This document shows positions 48,204 through 57,779 of a DNA stretch of 64,000 nt, one piece after another. How positions within the stretch are numbered: the stretch's first letter is position 1; every line of letters starts with the position of its first letter. The stretch is taken from contig NC_088210.1 in NCBI RefSeq assembly GCF_037126465.1, forward strand, positions 27,553,511-27,617,510. Reading direction: 5' to 3'. The translations under genes were made by a program, and so were the position numbers. This DNA is from Ornithodoros turicata (taxonomy: Eukaryota; Arthropoda; Arachnida; Ixodida; Argasidae). The notes under the pieces were generated by a model. That model made no database searches. It had not been told where the DNA came from and saw only the letters and a program-made list of their open reading frames with translations.

Positions 48204-48526
48204 TCATGGGCGCAGTTGAGGCGGGCAAGGGGGACACTTCCCCCCCCCCCCCCCCCCCGGCTCAGACTTTTTTTGCGTGACTGCACATCTCTCAAAGTTC
48301 CCGCCGCGTTTATTATACATTTGTTATACTTATTATCACTTATACTTACTTATATATTACTTATATTATATTATATATATTACTTATACTTTTTTGTTAT
48401 ACTTTTATTTTTCGTTCCGACGCCCACAAGCAGCACACGACCTGTCCTAAATAATGTGCGACTATGCAGTGGCGCCTTGGTTAGAGGTCTTGTCCCCCCG
48501 AAAAAAATTCCTATAGCGGCACCCCT
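48204..48526. mobile_element. hAT-like MITE with 8-bp target duplication
   Basis: Flanked by GATTACCA at 48,196-48,203 and again at 48,527-48,534. Termini are TCATGGGCGCAGTTGAGG and, on the opposite strand, AGGGGTGCCGCTATAGG, which fit the (C)AGGGGYGC pattern of hAT termini. The interior has C19 and AT-rich (TTATACT)n sequence and no transposase. An 8-bp duplication is the hallmark of the hAT superfamily. Confidence 0.8.
48240..48258 (+). repeat. poly-C tract (C19)
   Basis: Nineteen uninterrupted C inside the hAT-like MITE. Confidence 0.95.
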
Positions 48527-48539
48527 GATTACCAATGAG

Positions 48540-49670
48540 GTTAAAAGGTTGTGTAATAATAGGACGAAATAAACACACCCTTGGACATATAGAAGCCGAT
48601 AAACTCTGACGGCACATCGTACAGAAAGGCTAGGCAGTTAATTTTATTGAATGAAGTGCTCTCCTGCAGCTTATAAGTGTTTCAGTGAGGTATTTATCCC
48701 AGCTCATAATAATTGCCTATGAGAATATCAACACATCATTAGCTGTATTGTTGGAATGATGAGGGTTCCGCTGCTGGAGGGTATAGAATGTCCTCACATC
48801 GTCATGATCATGTTGTTTGTTGTTCGAATTAACTTAAAAATTGCCTTAGAGGTGCTATTTACCTGCCTCTCGAGGTAATGCACGCGTGTTAAAATTTGAA
48901 AGTTCATATGTACTGGGTATGTAGAAAAACAGGGAGCTGTACTGGGAAAAATAGTCAGTCTTTTTCACTCTCTGGTCGTTGTTCAAAATTCCAAGGTATG
49001 GTTATAGCGCCATGTCACGTGAGCAATCTTTGCGTCTCTTAAAAAGAATCTCCTGAACGAAAGGTATAGCTCACAGACAAACAATGCTATAAGCGGAACA
49101 TTGGCATATGCATATATCTCTGCCGCAGTTACCTTCCTCGTTGAACAACAAACGTTATCCCAAAACATTAGGGGTCCACACTCTGGGGCATCTCGATCTC
49201 CTCAATCAAACCTTCTTCCTCCTCTCCCATATACAGGGCTGGGAACGAGTGAAATTTACAAAATTGTCTCACCTCCATGCAAATTGTGACTCTCAAGATA
49301 ATTTAATTGTGCGAAAAACTCTCAGAAAACTCGGCAGTCAGTTTCAGACATTTATGTTTTCCTTCACTCCGTGTTACACTTCCTGAATTGCTCTGACCCA
49401 GTTTCCAATTAGCCTTCCTTCTCACACCTGATCCCGGCCAATATCTTCCGATGCTTATCACTGGGGCACAGTACACAAAAGGGGGTTGTGCATGCGTGAA
49501 GCTCAATAAACAGGAGCACTTTGGGCTGTGCTTTGGTCTGTTTCGATATAGCGAGGTATCCAACTACAGCAATGCAAAAGCACGCATTTGTGGAATCGCT
49601 CGCAACAAGGTGGGATGCATGGCCAGTGGGATGTGAGAAAGGAGGCACAGTGTGGCATGAAAGGGTTGAT
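48540..49670. other. Unassigned DNA (possible intron of the minus-strand transcript)
   Basis: No gene or repeat recognised. If the donor at 49,677 is used, this stretch would be the start of the first intron on the minus strand. Confidence 0.35.
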
Positions 49671-49677
49671 CACTTAC

Positions 49678-50030
49678 CACATCCATGACCAGCGTAGGGA
49701 AGCGATGGTCGGCGCAGGCGCGCGGGCCGGCGCAGCCTTGCGGAACCCGATGCCGGTGCTCTGCGGCCACCGCGCCAACGTCCCCTGCAACGTCGTCACG
49801 ACGTCAGTCCCAGCACATATCCCACACACCACTCTCTCCACAAAACACAACGTCCCCCCCTTGGTCACTCCAAGGCGCACATATCTCGACGTGTCGTCGT
49901 TCACTTGCGGCTTCCCTTTCTTGAGGGTCAGTCCGCAGTAAGTCGCCGCGAGAAGGAAGGCGGGCGGGGGAGGGGCGCGCGTCAACCAATCGTCGCGCGT
50001 ACCTGGACAGACACGACACGCACCGCGACA
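49678..50030 (-). CDS. Predicted minus-strand first exon (mostly 5' UTR)
   Basis: A near-consensus splice donor GTAAGT on the minus strand (intron starts at 49,677) is preceded by GGTCATGGATGTG, which offers an ATG in good context (49,686-49,684) and only three codons (M-D-V) before the intron, phase 0. Upstream minus-strand ATGs (in GATATGTGCTGG and GATATGTGCGCC) open very short frames. The exon is GC-rich and abuts GC boxes. The transcription start and the 5' limit given are guesses. The gene cannot be named because the next exon is not identified. Longer minus-strand frames here (for example 49,674-49,985) may be chance in GC-rich DNA. Confidence 0.35.
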
Positions 50031-50420
50031 CTCGCGTCACCCTCGGCGCATGCGCCTCAAGAATGGCGAGCTTTCACAAAAAGGATGTCCCGCGGATGAG
50101 GGAGGGACGCGCACTTCTGACACCGCGGAGACGACGGTCGCGCCGCCGCGACATCTTGGCAGACGACAAGTCGCGCAGGCGGAGCGGCAGCCGCGCGCGC
50201 GCTCCTCGTCCCGCGACAGCAGCGGGGAGCGCGAAAGGGGAGGAAGAGGAGAGCGCAAGAAGGAAAGGGGCGGGGTTGAGAAGAGGGAGCCACCTGCGAG
50301 GTACCTGGACGAGCGGAGGCCAATGAGGGTTGGAAAGCGGGGGAGGCTCCGCCTCTCTCGGCATCCTGCGGCTATGGTGCCCTCTGGTGCCGCAAACGAG
50401 AGTGAAGGGATGAAAGGGAT
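49690..50420. promoter_or_regulatory. CpG-island-like promoter region
   Basis: The most GC- and CpG-rich block in the window (CGCGCGGGCCGG, GGGCGGGGG at 49,962, GGGGCGGGG at 50,267). It contains the NRF1-type palindrome at 50,046-50,055 and runs from a minus-strand splice donor to ordinary DNA at about 50.45 kb. The open frames in all six phases here (50,037-50,562) reflect lack of AT-rich stops and are not called as genes. Confidence 0.55.
50046..50055. promoter_or_regulatory. NRF1-type site GCGCATGCGC
   Basis: Perfect palindromic match to the NRF1 core, embedded in GGCGCATGCGCCTC inside the CpG-rich block. Such sites are typical of housekeeping-gene promoters in animals. Confidence 0.5.
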
Positions 50421-50832
50421 GCGGAGGATGGAGAACGTCTCGAGCTTGGCTTCCAATGCGTTCGAATGCATCTCGCATTGTGCCTCTGCGCTGTGCCTGT
50501 GGAGTGGGGATTCGTCCTCCAATTGTCGCTTACGTCAACTACATGACAGTCTTCAGTATTGAAGATGATGGAGCTGCGTTTGCATTTAACGGATGCAATG
50601 AAGCGAGTCGGAGTTCAAGCTCACCGTGGCTTTTGCGTTTTCGTTTTGCGCGTTGCTAATGCAATTTATACACCGCAGTGTGTTTTTCAGCTAACAGGTG
50701 TTGCAACGCGTAGTGAAAAATATCACTTCTGTTAAGACAGACCATCTCGCTAATAAGCAAATAGGTAGTAGATGAGGCAATTAAACATAGAAGGACAAAC
50801 ACAACACAAGCCTAACAGCGCCGGGTTGCGCA

Positions 50833-50950
50833 TTTCAGTTGAATGATGACAGTTAAAGAAAAGGCACCGGCAGATGGGATTCGAACCCACACATTCTGAT
50901 TGCCGGTACAGAGGTGGTTCCAACTACACCATGCTAGCTACCCTCTCTAT
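50833..50950 (-). mobile_element. Second tRNA-derived SINE family (copy 1)
   Basis: Minus strand: TAGCATGGTGTAGTTGG (A box), then GTGTGGGTTCGAATCCCATC (B box), then TGCCGGTGCCTTTTC and CTGTCATCATTCAA. It looks like a tRNA gene but lacks a matching acceptor stem and has a tail shared with 51,350, so it is a SINE, not a functional tRNA. Confidence 0.75.
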
Positions 50951-51002
50951 AAAGACGCCGCTTGCCTCATGTGGGAGCGACTGGCAACAATGTAAAAGAG
51001 AA

Positions 51003-51348
51003 TGTGTTGAGGGTGATAGCACTGGGACGCGGGCCCGGACTTACCCCTTGCCGGATCTGGTAAAGTCTTTTGTTTGGCTGGTAAGGGCTTGGGTTTGACA
51101 TTTTGGACCCGGGCCCGCACATTGCCTATATATTCCTCCTATACATTCCTATATAGACCGAGCTCGAGCCTGTATAGTTCCCCACTCTCAGGTAACCGCG
51201 ATCAACTGTTACAGCCCGCTACATTGTGCTGTGCTGGGCCGGATAGCATAGAAATGTATCGGGCTCGGGCCGGACTCGCGGTCCGTGTATGGAGCCGTCG
51301 AGCCGGGCCCGGCAAACAAATCAAAGAAAGGCCGGCCACGGGCTGGGC
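51003..51348. repeat. GGGCCCGG-word-rich stretch
   Basis: GGGCCCGG, GACCCGGGCCCGC, CGGGCTCGGGCCGG and GGCCGGCC-type words recur about seven times within 350 bases, separated by AT-richer sequence. Some are palindromic. Probably an eroded repeat; family unknown. Confidence 0.45.
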
Positions 51349-51349
51349 C

Positions 51350-51414
51350 CAATCAGAGGGTGTGGGTTGGAATCCCACTGCTGGTGCCTTTTCTTCATCT
51401 GTCATCACTCAAGT
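51350..51414 (+). mobile_element. Second tRNA-derived SINE family (copy 2, 5' truncated)
   Basis: Begins within the tRNA part (GTGTGGGTTGGAATCCCACT, a degraded B box) and continues TGCTGGTGCCTTTTC, ATCTGTCATCACTCAAG, matching the tail of the 50,833 copy. It runs straight into a Family I half. Confidence 0.7.
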
Positions 51415-51510
51415 GCTACAAAAAGGCGTACGCTTCATGTTTCCAGCGAAATAGGAGGGATGGTTTCGGAATGATGGGACGCCAGGAGGGTGCTATGTGA
51501 TGAAGCTTTG
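51415..51510. mobile_element. Family I-related degenerate right half
   Basis: CTACAAAAAGGCGTACGC, TTCATGTTTCCAGCGAAAT, GGAATGATGGGACGCC, GTGCTATGTGATGAAG follow the family's right arm with many changes. Confidence 0.6.
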
Positions 51511-51610
51511 TGGTATACAGCTTTGAGTTTTTGGAATGTGTCTCAAGCTATTCAGATGTTTCATTGACAAGTGTCCACTTTTGATTCTAATGCATCAGTG
51601 GGTAGCCGTG

Positions 51611-51975
51611 CACTCCTCAAAATAACGTGGTGGAGGTGACGAAAAACCGGCTTGCCGTTGTTGGCCTCACGAATGTGGGCTGCGTCACGACTGTATCCGG
51701 GATGACACGAGATGATGTGATAATAGATTTATTTTCAGGGGGAATGACCTTAACTTTCGGTCGTCATCATTCCTCCTAAAAATAAACTTCACCACATATC
51801 GCTCTGGGGGCCAATCATTGCACAGAATGATATCGTTATCACTCCTGACTCGTGGAAAGCGCCGGGCGTACGCCTTTTTCGTGACTCCGCACTGCTTTGT
51901 GTCTGCATAAGTGTCACAAAAAGCACCTCTCTTTTAAAACGAGATACCAAATGTCATTCGAGATTACGGTTGGCT
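51611..51975. mobile_element. Diverged Family I MITE split by a SINE
   Basis: The left terminus CACTCCTCAAAATAAC follows TG. A minus-strand SINE (51,626-51,772) follows, then the MITE resumes with CTCCTAAAAATAAACTTCAC and continues through GGGCGTACGCC to TTACGGTTGGCT, where the next copy is inserted or abuts. Confidence 0.75.
51626..51772 (-). mobile_element. SINE, tail type B, in a Family I terminus
   Basis: On the minus strand the 3' part reads AGTCGTGACGCAGCCCAC, GAGGCCAACAACGGCAAGCC and CACCTCCACCAC. The 5' part is diverged, with only TCATTCCCCCTGAA reminiscent of the core. Bounded by CTCCTCAAAATAA / CTCCTAAAAATAA (13 bp, one mismatch). Confidence 0.75.
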
Positions 51976-51978
51976 CTA

Positions 51979-52132
51979 CATTCTTAGAAATGAACTTCAC
52001 CGCATAGCACGCTCCTAGCCAACCATCACCTCGAATGATACCGTATTCAACAAATCAGGGCAGATAACGATATCATTCGAGATGATGGTTGGCTAGAAGC
52101 ATGCTATGCGGTGAAGTTCATTTTTAAGAGTG
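51979..52132. mobile_element. Family I MITE, internal deletion (TA/TA)
   Basis: CATTCTTAGAAATGAAC to TTTTTAAGAGTG with TA on both sides, but only 154 bp. The left arm jumps from GAATGATACCG to TATTCAACAAATCAGG, so the GGCGTACGCC core is lost while both termini remain. Confidence 0.92.
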
Positions 52133-52134
52133 TA

Positions 52135-52868
52135 GGAGCGTGCTCTTTCCTTGACCGGGCGCCGCTTCTAATCTTAAACGTATCAGTTCTTAAGACTTAT
52201 AGAAACGCATCGGGTTCGGATAAGATGTTCTCTTTTCCTCCATTTTTTGTCGCCAGGAACGATTGAAAAGGGAAAAGGCAGGCTTAATCGGCTTATACGA
52301 GGGGGGGAGAGCATGAAACGGGCGAGGGCATCCATCATATTCTTGGTTTATTTGGCCGTGTATTTTGTGCATACACATATACGCTGTGTACGGGTCTCTT
52401 TGCTTTTCGGCACAAAGTGGGAAAAGCATCGAGAGATGCCTGTCAGCGCATGCCGGCCCCCCATTCATCATTCCCGCTGTTCTTGCACGACCGACAACTG
52501 AGGGCGCTCCAATCCTTACTTTGTTCTTTCCTTTCCTTCGAGGGTATTAAAGCATAGTTGTGCCTTACCGATACTGCTGCAGACAATATCACTTATTCGT
52601 ATGTATACGCGCATGCGTCGTATCTATAAAATCTGTGAAACATATTCTTCATGAATCTAAAAACCGAACTTAATTGCATGGCACGCTCTGCGTACAGGTG
52701 CGAAGCCCCCGGGAAAAAAAAAAAAAAAAAAGAGAACGGAAATTTTTGGGAAAACGGTTTTCTTTTTGTTTTTCTCGTCTTAATAAATTGCCGAAAATTT
52801 CCAGGAGACAAAAATCAAAAATATAAAGTTTCGTGCCTTTGATGCGTTCCAACCCGCCAACAGTGCCT
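52135..52868. other. Unassigned DNA
   Basis: No gene recognised; 18-A run near 52,713. Confidence 0.4.
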
Positions 52869-52870
52869 TA

Positions 52871-53120
52871 CACTCTTAGAAATGAACTTCACCGCATAGC
52901 GCACTCCTAGCCAACCATAATCTCGAATGATATGGTTATCAGCCCTGATTTGCTGAAAACGGGAGGCGTACGCCTTTTTTGTGACACTTATGCTGTTCAT
53001 AATTGTCACAAAAAAAGGCGTACGCCTCCCGTTTTCAACAAATCAGGGCAGATAACGATATCATTCGAGATTATGATTGGCTAGGAACGTGCTATGTGGT
53101 GAAGTTCATTTTTAAGAGTG
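52871..53120. mobile_element. Family I foldback MITE, complete (TA/TA)
   Basis: CACTCTTAGAAATGAAC to TTTTTAAGAGTG, 250 bp, TA on both sides, symmetric GGCGTACGCC pairs. Frames 52,815-53,009 (-) and 53,003-53,305 (+) translate its arms. Confidence 0.95.
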
Positions 53121-53499
53121 TAGATGCCTCTAATCCGCCAATAACCATCGACTTGGAGCTCCGTCTGGCCGCTTCAAGCGATCGCCACCGCGTTCACATA
53201 AAGTCGGAGCTCTGGTTGGAGTGGACGGGTTGTTCTAATTACCTATCGCTGAGTGGACAGCAGTCTCATGGGAAGCTCTGCTCTGCATTTATGCCTGGGG
53301 GATGAACACTACTAAAGAATCTAGCTCATTGTATGCTGTGGTTTGGCTGGCAATGCTACGACTCAACTTTAAATCGAAAAGAGACGCTGTCACCGCGTTT
53401 GTTTCCATTTTTTTCCAATTTTTCGGAAAAAAAAACCCGAAAGAAACCATTTTATTCCGAGCGATTCAAAATTTCCGGAAATTTTGCATCTCTATTTCT

Positions 53500-53712
53500 G
53501 CGCCAACCATTGCCACGAATGATCCGGTTATCGCTTCTGATTCGGTGAGAGAGAGGGGCATACGCCTTTTTGTGTCAATTTCGATATATGATATGTGACA
53601 CAAAAAGGCGTACGCCCCTTCTCTCTCGGTATCAGAAGCGATAAACACTACATCATTTGTAGCAATGGTTAGCGCATAGCGTGCTATACGGTGAAGTCCA
53701 GTTTTTAGAGTG
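53500..53712. mobile_element. Family I subfamily B MITE, left end missing
   Basis: Interior marked by TATCGCTTCTGATTCGGTGA and its complement ATCAGAAGCGATAAAC, core CATACGCCTTTTTGTGTC / GACACAAAAAGGCGTACGCC. The right end GTTTTTAGAGTG is present; the left terminal repeat is not seen. Confidence 0.8.
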
Positions 53713-54104
53713 TTCAACACAAACTTTATTCTCTTCCGACACTGTCATGCTGATGACTGGAAGTGAATAAAACTGAACTCAATACAAAAAATTATGTTTC
53801 GAACGTAAGGGAAATGTCCGCTCCAAGTGCTACAAATTTTGAAGAAAAAAAAGAATGAAAGAAATGGAAGGTTTCGTATATATATGTCCATTAGCGTTAC
53901 TATAAAGATTGCAGGCAAGATATTTCAGCAAGCTATATATACTTTGCATATGAACTGAAAATGATTGTTGAATTATCCTTGCCACCTGCCGCCATGTCCA
54001 TTTCAGCTGGTATGATACGAATAACTCAATGCTGATATGCTAATTTAACAGTTAGCACAACCCGTGGTACAACCAGCTAAGTAGCTAAATGTCCTCTGCA
54101 GTCT

Positions 54105-54395
54105 GAGGGGTAAAAGTGAGTATACTCACTTATATATTGTATAGTTACTCCCCATTTTAGTCCCTTTACCGTGAATTTTACTCCCCAGCAATGAAAATAG
54201 TTCTTAAACATTGAAAAAACTTCTGTTTGAAGTGAAGGCACTAAATTGTGGAGAAATTTTAGTAATTTAGTTCCTGGTGAAGGGACTGGGGAGTAATTGC
54301 AATGTAAGAGGCATTCCGATAGGGGAGTCAAGTAGAAGCTTTGCATAAACCTCCGTGCGTTTAGTCGAGAAACGGACTAATGGTTCCTTTTTTTC
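54105..54395. mobile_element. Family III repeat, palindromic copy
   Basis: TAGTTACTCCCCATTTTAG, TACCGTGAATTTTACTCCCC on one side and GGTGAAGGGACTGGGGAGTA, ATTGCAATGTA on the other form an inverted pair. The end GCGTTTAGTCGAGAAACGGA matches the 9,535 copy. Confidence 0.7.
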
Positions 54396-54400
54396 CCCTA

Positions 54401-54628
54401 CAGAACTTCACCACATAGCACGGTGAAGGCCAACCACTGCACAGAATGATGCCTGTATCACTCCCGATTTGTGGAAAGCGGCGGGCGTACGCCTTTTTTC
54501 GGAAATGCATAAGTGTTCCAAAGAGGCGAACGCCTCCCGTTTTTAACCAATCAGGGGGCAGAACGATGTCATCCGGGACGGGGATTGGCTAAGAGCGTGC
54601 TATATGGTGAAGTGGTCTTTTTAGAGTG
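54401..54628. mobile_element. Family I-related MITE, diverged
   Basis: CAGAACTTCACCACATAGC to TTTTTAGAGTG before TA. Interior has GGGCGTACGCC and GGCGAACGCCTCCCG. The far-left terminus is lost. Confidence 0.75.
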
Positions 54629-54634
54629 TACAGG

Positions 54635-55880
54635 TTCTAGATTTCGACAGAGTAACCGTATATACGCTATGATCATTAACACACTTAGAAAAGCTATTCC
54701 TTACGACACTTACCGCGGTTAATTATTGGGGAGACATAACAGCGTTGATACCTGTCTACCGCACTGTACTAGGTTAATCACTTCACACTGTCACCCCGCC
54801 GAGCATAACCCTCGCATCCCATTCCACACCTCCGTGACATTCAGTAATCCATATCACAATTGTCATCACAATAGACGAACAACGCATCTCAAAAAGACCC
54901 TTCATCCTCTTCCTCTCTCCCTCGCTCCCTCACCCCATTGCAGAGGACAAATTCCTCCCATGGGTCCCTTCCCACCGACCCCGTCCAGAACCCCTCGACC
55001 CTCATCCACGAATTCCGCTATCAGCTTCGAGACAGGGTCGGCCAGCGAGTCACAAGTCGCAATTTTTTATTGTTACACAGCATCTGAGGGCGACCTGTTT
55101 TTCACTCGCCATATTTTTTTTTCGTCCCTATTTTTTTTGTGGGGCGTTATCTACGTAAGACTGGGCAGTTTTTGTATTATAAATGTCCACAGGCGCCAAC
55201 ACCGTGTATACCGAGTATAGGGCGATATATCGTTCTCCTTTCCTTATGCGAATCAGCTTTCAGCTTCCCTGATGTTTGTATTATTTTCTTTCCGCTTTTT
55301 TCTGCTCCGTGCGTTCTAGTATTTTTTACTTCCTTCCGAAGTATACATATAACAACGTTGTTGTTGTTTTTTGTTGTTTTTTCGTCGTCATTTGTTTTCT
55401 GTTGTCTAGGCTCATATGATGCAGTTTGTTTTCTTGCCTCGTTTAGCATACAGCCACGATTTTTTTTACTTTTTTTTTCTCCCTCTCGCATGTCGCTGCA
55501 ACCCGCTCCCTAGTGTGTGGTTTTGTTTGCCTCGATTACTGCTGCCCTGGAACTGGAAGCTTGGACGTGGCTCTCTCCCATTTTTATCTTCACGCACATT
55601 ATTCCTACTCTCACATGTTTACTCAGTAGTTACTTAGCGAAATGAGGTACCTGCTCGTTTTTTTTTTTTTTTTGCTTTTTTTTCTACACAGCCTACAAGA
55701 CGCTTATCGTGTATATATGAGTAAAAAAAAAGGCATTTTCCTTGCATATTGCACCGCATCTTGACCATCTGTAGTCTTCGGTCACATGCACTAAGCACTG
55801 TTGTTTTCTTTTTCTTTTTTTTTCCCCTCCGACGTCCCACGCAGCAGCGAACCGCAGAAACTGAGCAGAACAACATACGC
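54635..55880. other. Unassigned, T-rich DNA
   Basis: Frequent T runs (55,112-55,140, 55,435-55,480, 55,655-55,685) and GTT repeats near 55,357-55,380. The 164-codon frame 54,726-55,220 (+) has no recognised family. Confidence 0.4.
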
Positions 55881-55884
55881 TTTT

Positions 55885-56051
55885 TTTTTTGCGTACGTCG
55901 TACGCTTGTTTGTGACACTTATGCCGTTCATAATTGTCACAAACAATGTGTACCCCTTCCGTTTCCAACAAATCAGGGCAGACAACGATATCATTTTAGA
56001 TGATGGTTGATTAGGAGCGATGCAGTGCGGTAAAGTACATTTTTAAGAGTG
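55885..56051. mobile_element. Family I MITE, 5' truncated
   Basis: From GCGTACGTCGTACGC through GTGACACTTATGCCGTTCAT and ATCAGGGCAGACAACGATAT to TTTTTAAGAGTG before TA. The left arm is replaced by a T-rich run. Confidence 0.85.
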
Positions 56052-56589
56052 TATAAGAGTAGTTCTTTTCTTTCTTTCTTTTCTTTTTTTTCCTGATGTT
56101 GTATCTATACGATGCACTTTGAAATATATGTTCTAGCCATCCAAACAACGTCGCAGTTGCCTCTTGTTTATCCGGCAACAGCAGTTCGCGTCTGTATATG
56201 GGGTGGATTAGAAGGGCCACCGGTGCCCATTCCTGGCGGTTGCATAATCACGGCTCATCCACCAAGTATACGGCAGCCAGACATATAAAATGAACGATTT
56301 AAGTATGGCCTCGATAACGCGCAGGGACGGGCATAACAGGACCCAGGAATACGTCCCCAATGAGCCATCTCGACGGGACACCAGCGGGTACGTCCGTGAT
56401 GCGATGCACTCGTGCATTCTTTATGACTCTCACCGGGGTTTCCGAACGACGAGAGTCGTTTCTGCGACTCCCGCTTTTCAGTCCTCTGTATATGTATGTA
56501 CGTAGCCAGGAGGTCACCCCTTTGGAAAACGCGATTTTGAACGGGGTTGCTAATATCGCATGTTCCTTGTTTTGTGTCTTTAGTGACTA

Positions 56590-56837
56590 CACTCTTAAAA
56601 ATGAACTTCACCGCATAGCACGCTTCTATCCAACCACCATCTGGAATGATATCGTTATCTGCCCTGATTTGTTGAAAACGCGGGCGTACGCCTTTTTTGT
56701 GACACTTATGCTGTTCATAATTGTCACAGAAAAGGCGCACGTCTTCCGTTTTCAACAAATCAGGGCAGATAGCGATATCATTCCAGATGGTGGTTGGATA
56801 GAAGCGTGCTATGCAGTGAAGTTCATTTTTAAGAGTG
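56590..56837. mobile_element. Family I foldback MITE, complete (TA/TA)
   Basis: CACTCTTAAAAATGAAC to TTTTTAAGAGTG with TA on both sides; the left core is CGGGCGTACGCC. The long frames 56,255-56,758 (-) and 56,360-56,905 (+) run through it and are not genes. Confidence 0.95.
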
Positions 56838-56879
56838 TATATACCTATGTGCTTCTAAGTTTTAGCTCAATCCTGCAAC

Positions 56880-57020
56880 TATACACTTTAAGAAAAACGG
56901 AGTGAAATGGGGTGTAATTGCATCTTCTACTCCTCTGTAGACTGCGACTACTCCACATTTTAGTTCCCTAACTCCGAAATTTAGTCCCCATCTTCTCTGT
57001 AAATTGTAAATGTAGCTAAA
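56880..57020. mobile_element. Family III repeat
   Basis: Starts TACACTTTAAGAAAAACGGA and continues ATGGGGTGTAATTGCATC, CTCCACATTTTAGTTCCC, CGAAATTTAGTCCCC. The start again resembles the CACTYTAAGAAAAA termini. Confidence 0.65.
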
Positions 57021-57134
57021 AGTTTAGCTTTAAGCTTACGTACCGCTAAGCGAAGCCATTACGACCTGGACCGTTTGCACGTCCGCCCACACTCTTAGAA
57101 AAAAGGGTGGAGCAGTTACACCGTTTCGGAGGTA

Positions 57135-57557
57135 CACAGAAATGAACTTCATCGCATAGCACGCTCCTAGCCAACCATAATCTCGAATGATATCGTTATC
57201 TGCCCTGATTTGTTGAAAACGGGAGGCGTACGCCTTTTCTGTGACACTTATGCTGTTAATAATTGTCACAAAAAAAGGCGTACGCCTCCCGTTTTCAACA
57301 AATCAGGGCAGATAACGATATCATTCGAGATTATGGTTGGCTAGGAGCGTGCTGTGGTGAAGTTCATTTTTGTGCTTCCGTCCCATCAGTAGCGGTCATC
57401 CTGCCTCTACATCACTTTGAAGTCCTCAACTCCCCTCACCCCCTTTCCTTGTTTTTTTTTTTTTTTTCTGCTATAGTCGTGACGATGCCCACTTGAGTGC
57501 GGCCAACAACGGCAAGCTACCTCGACACCCCCCCTCCCCCCCTCATTTTTAAGAGTG
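57135..57557. mobile_element. Family I MITE split by a SINE (TA/TA), nested
   Basis: The left terminus CACAGAAATGAAC has lost 4 bases. The right terminus is split: TTCATTTTT, then the SINE, then TCATTTTTAAGAGTG. TA lies on both sides (57,133-57,134 and 57,558-57,559). Confidence 0.9.
57372..57542 (+). mobile_element. SINE, tail type B, in a Family I terminus
   Basis: A diverged 5' part (with a T15 run) is followed by TAGTCGTGACGATGCCCAC, GTGCGGCCAACAACGGCAAG and CTCGACACCCCCCC. Bounded by an exact 8-bp duplication TCATTTTT (57,364-57,371 and 57,543-57,550). The tail faces the outer end of the MITE. Confidence 0.8.
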
Positions 57558-57779
57558 TAGTTGTCGCATATGTTGTGCCTAAAAGGTTTCTACCTGCTAC
57601 CTACGAATGATAGGTTTATCGCTTCTGATTCGGTGAGCGTGGGGGGCGTACGCCTTTTTGTAGCAATTTGGATTTATGATAATTCATTTTGCCACCGTTT
57701 TACACCCTTTATCAGACGCTATGTTGACCTGTAACTATAGACGTCACCATCTTTTCACACCCTTTTTTCTTACAGTGCA

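Larger units (their letters stand above)
57090..57777 (+). mobile_element. Family II MITE carrying a nested Family I MITE and SINE (CA/CA)
   Basis: Ends CACTCTTAGAAAAAAGGG and CCCTTTTTTCTTACAGTG, with CA on both sides. The interior matches the minus strand of 21,490-22,033. A Family I MITE (57,135-57,557) interrupts it after GGAGG, and that MITE is itself interrupted by a SINE. Without inserts the element is about 263 bp. Confidence 0.88.

Noticed and set aside
50037..50562. Real coding exon in the GC-rich block (170-codon + frame or 161-codon - frame)
   Set aside because: All phases are open because the DNA is GC-rich. The products are R/S/P-rich low complexity and no family is seen.
50863..50945. 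A functional tRNA gene on the minus strand
   Set aside because: A and B boxes are good, but acceptor and anticodon stems do not pair convincingly, and the downstream tail is repeated at 51,350. This marks a SINE.
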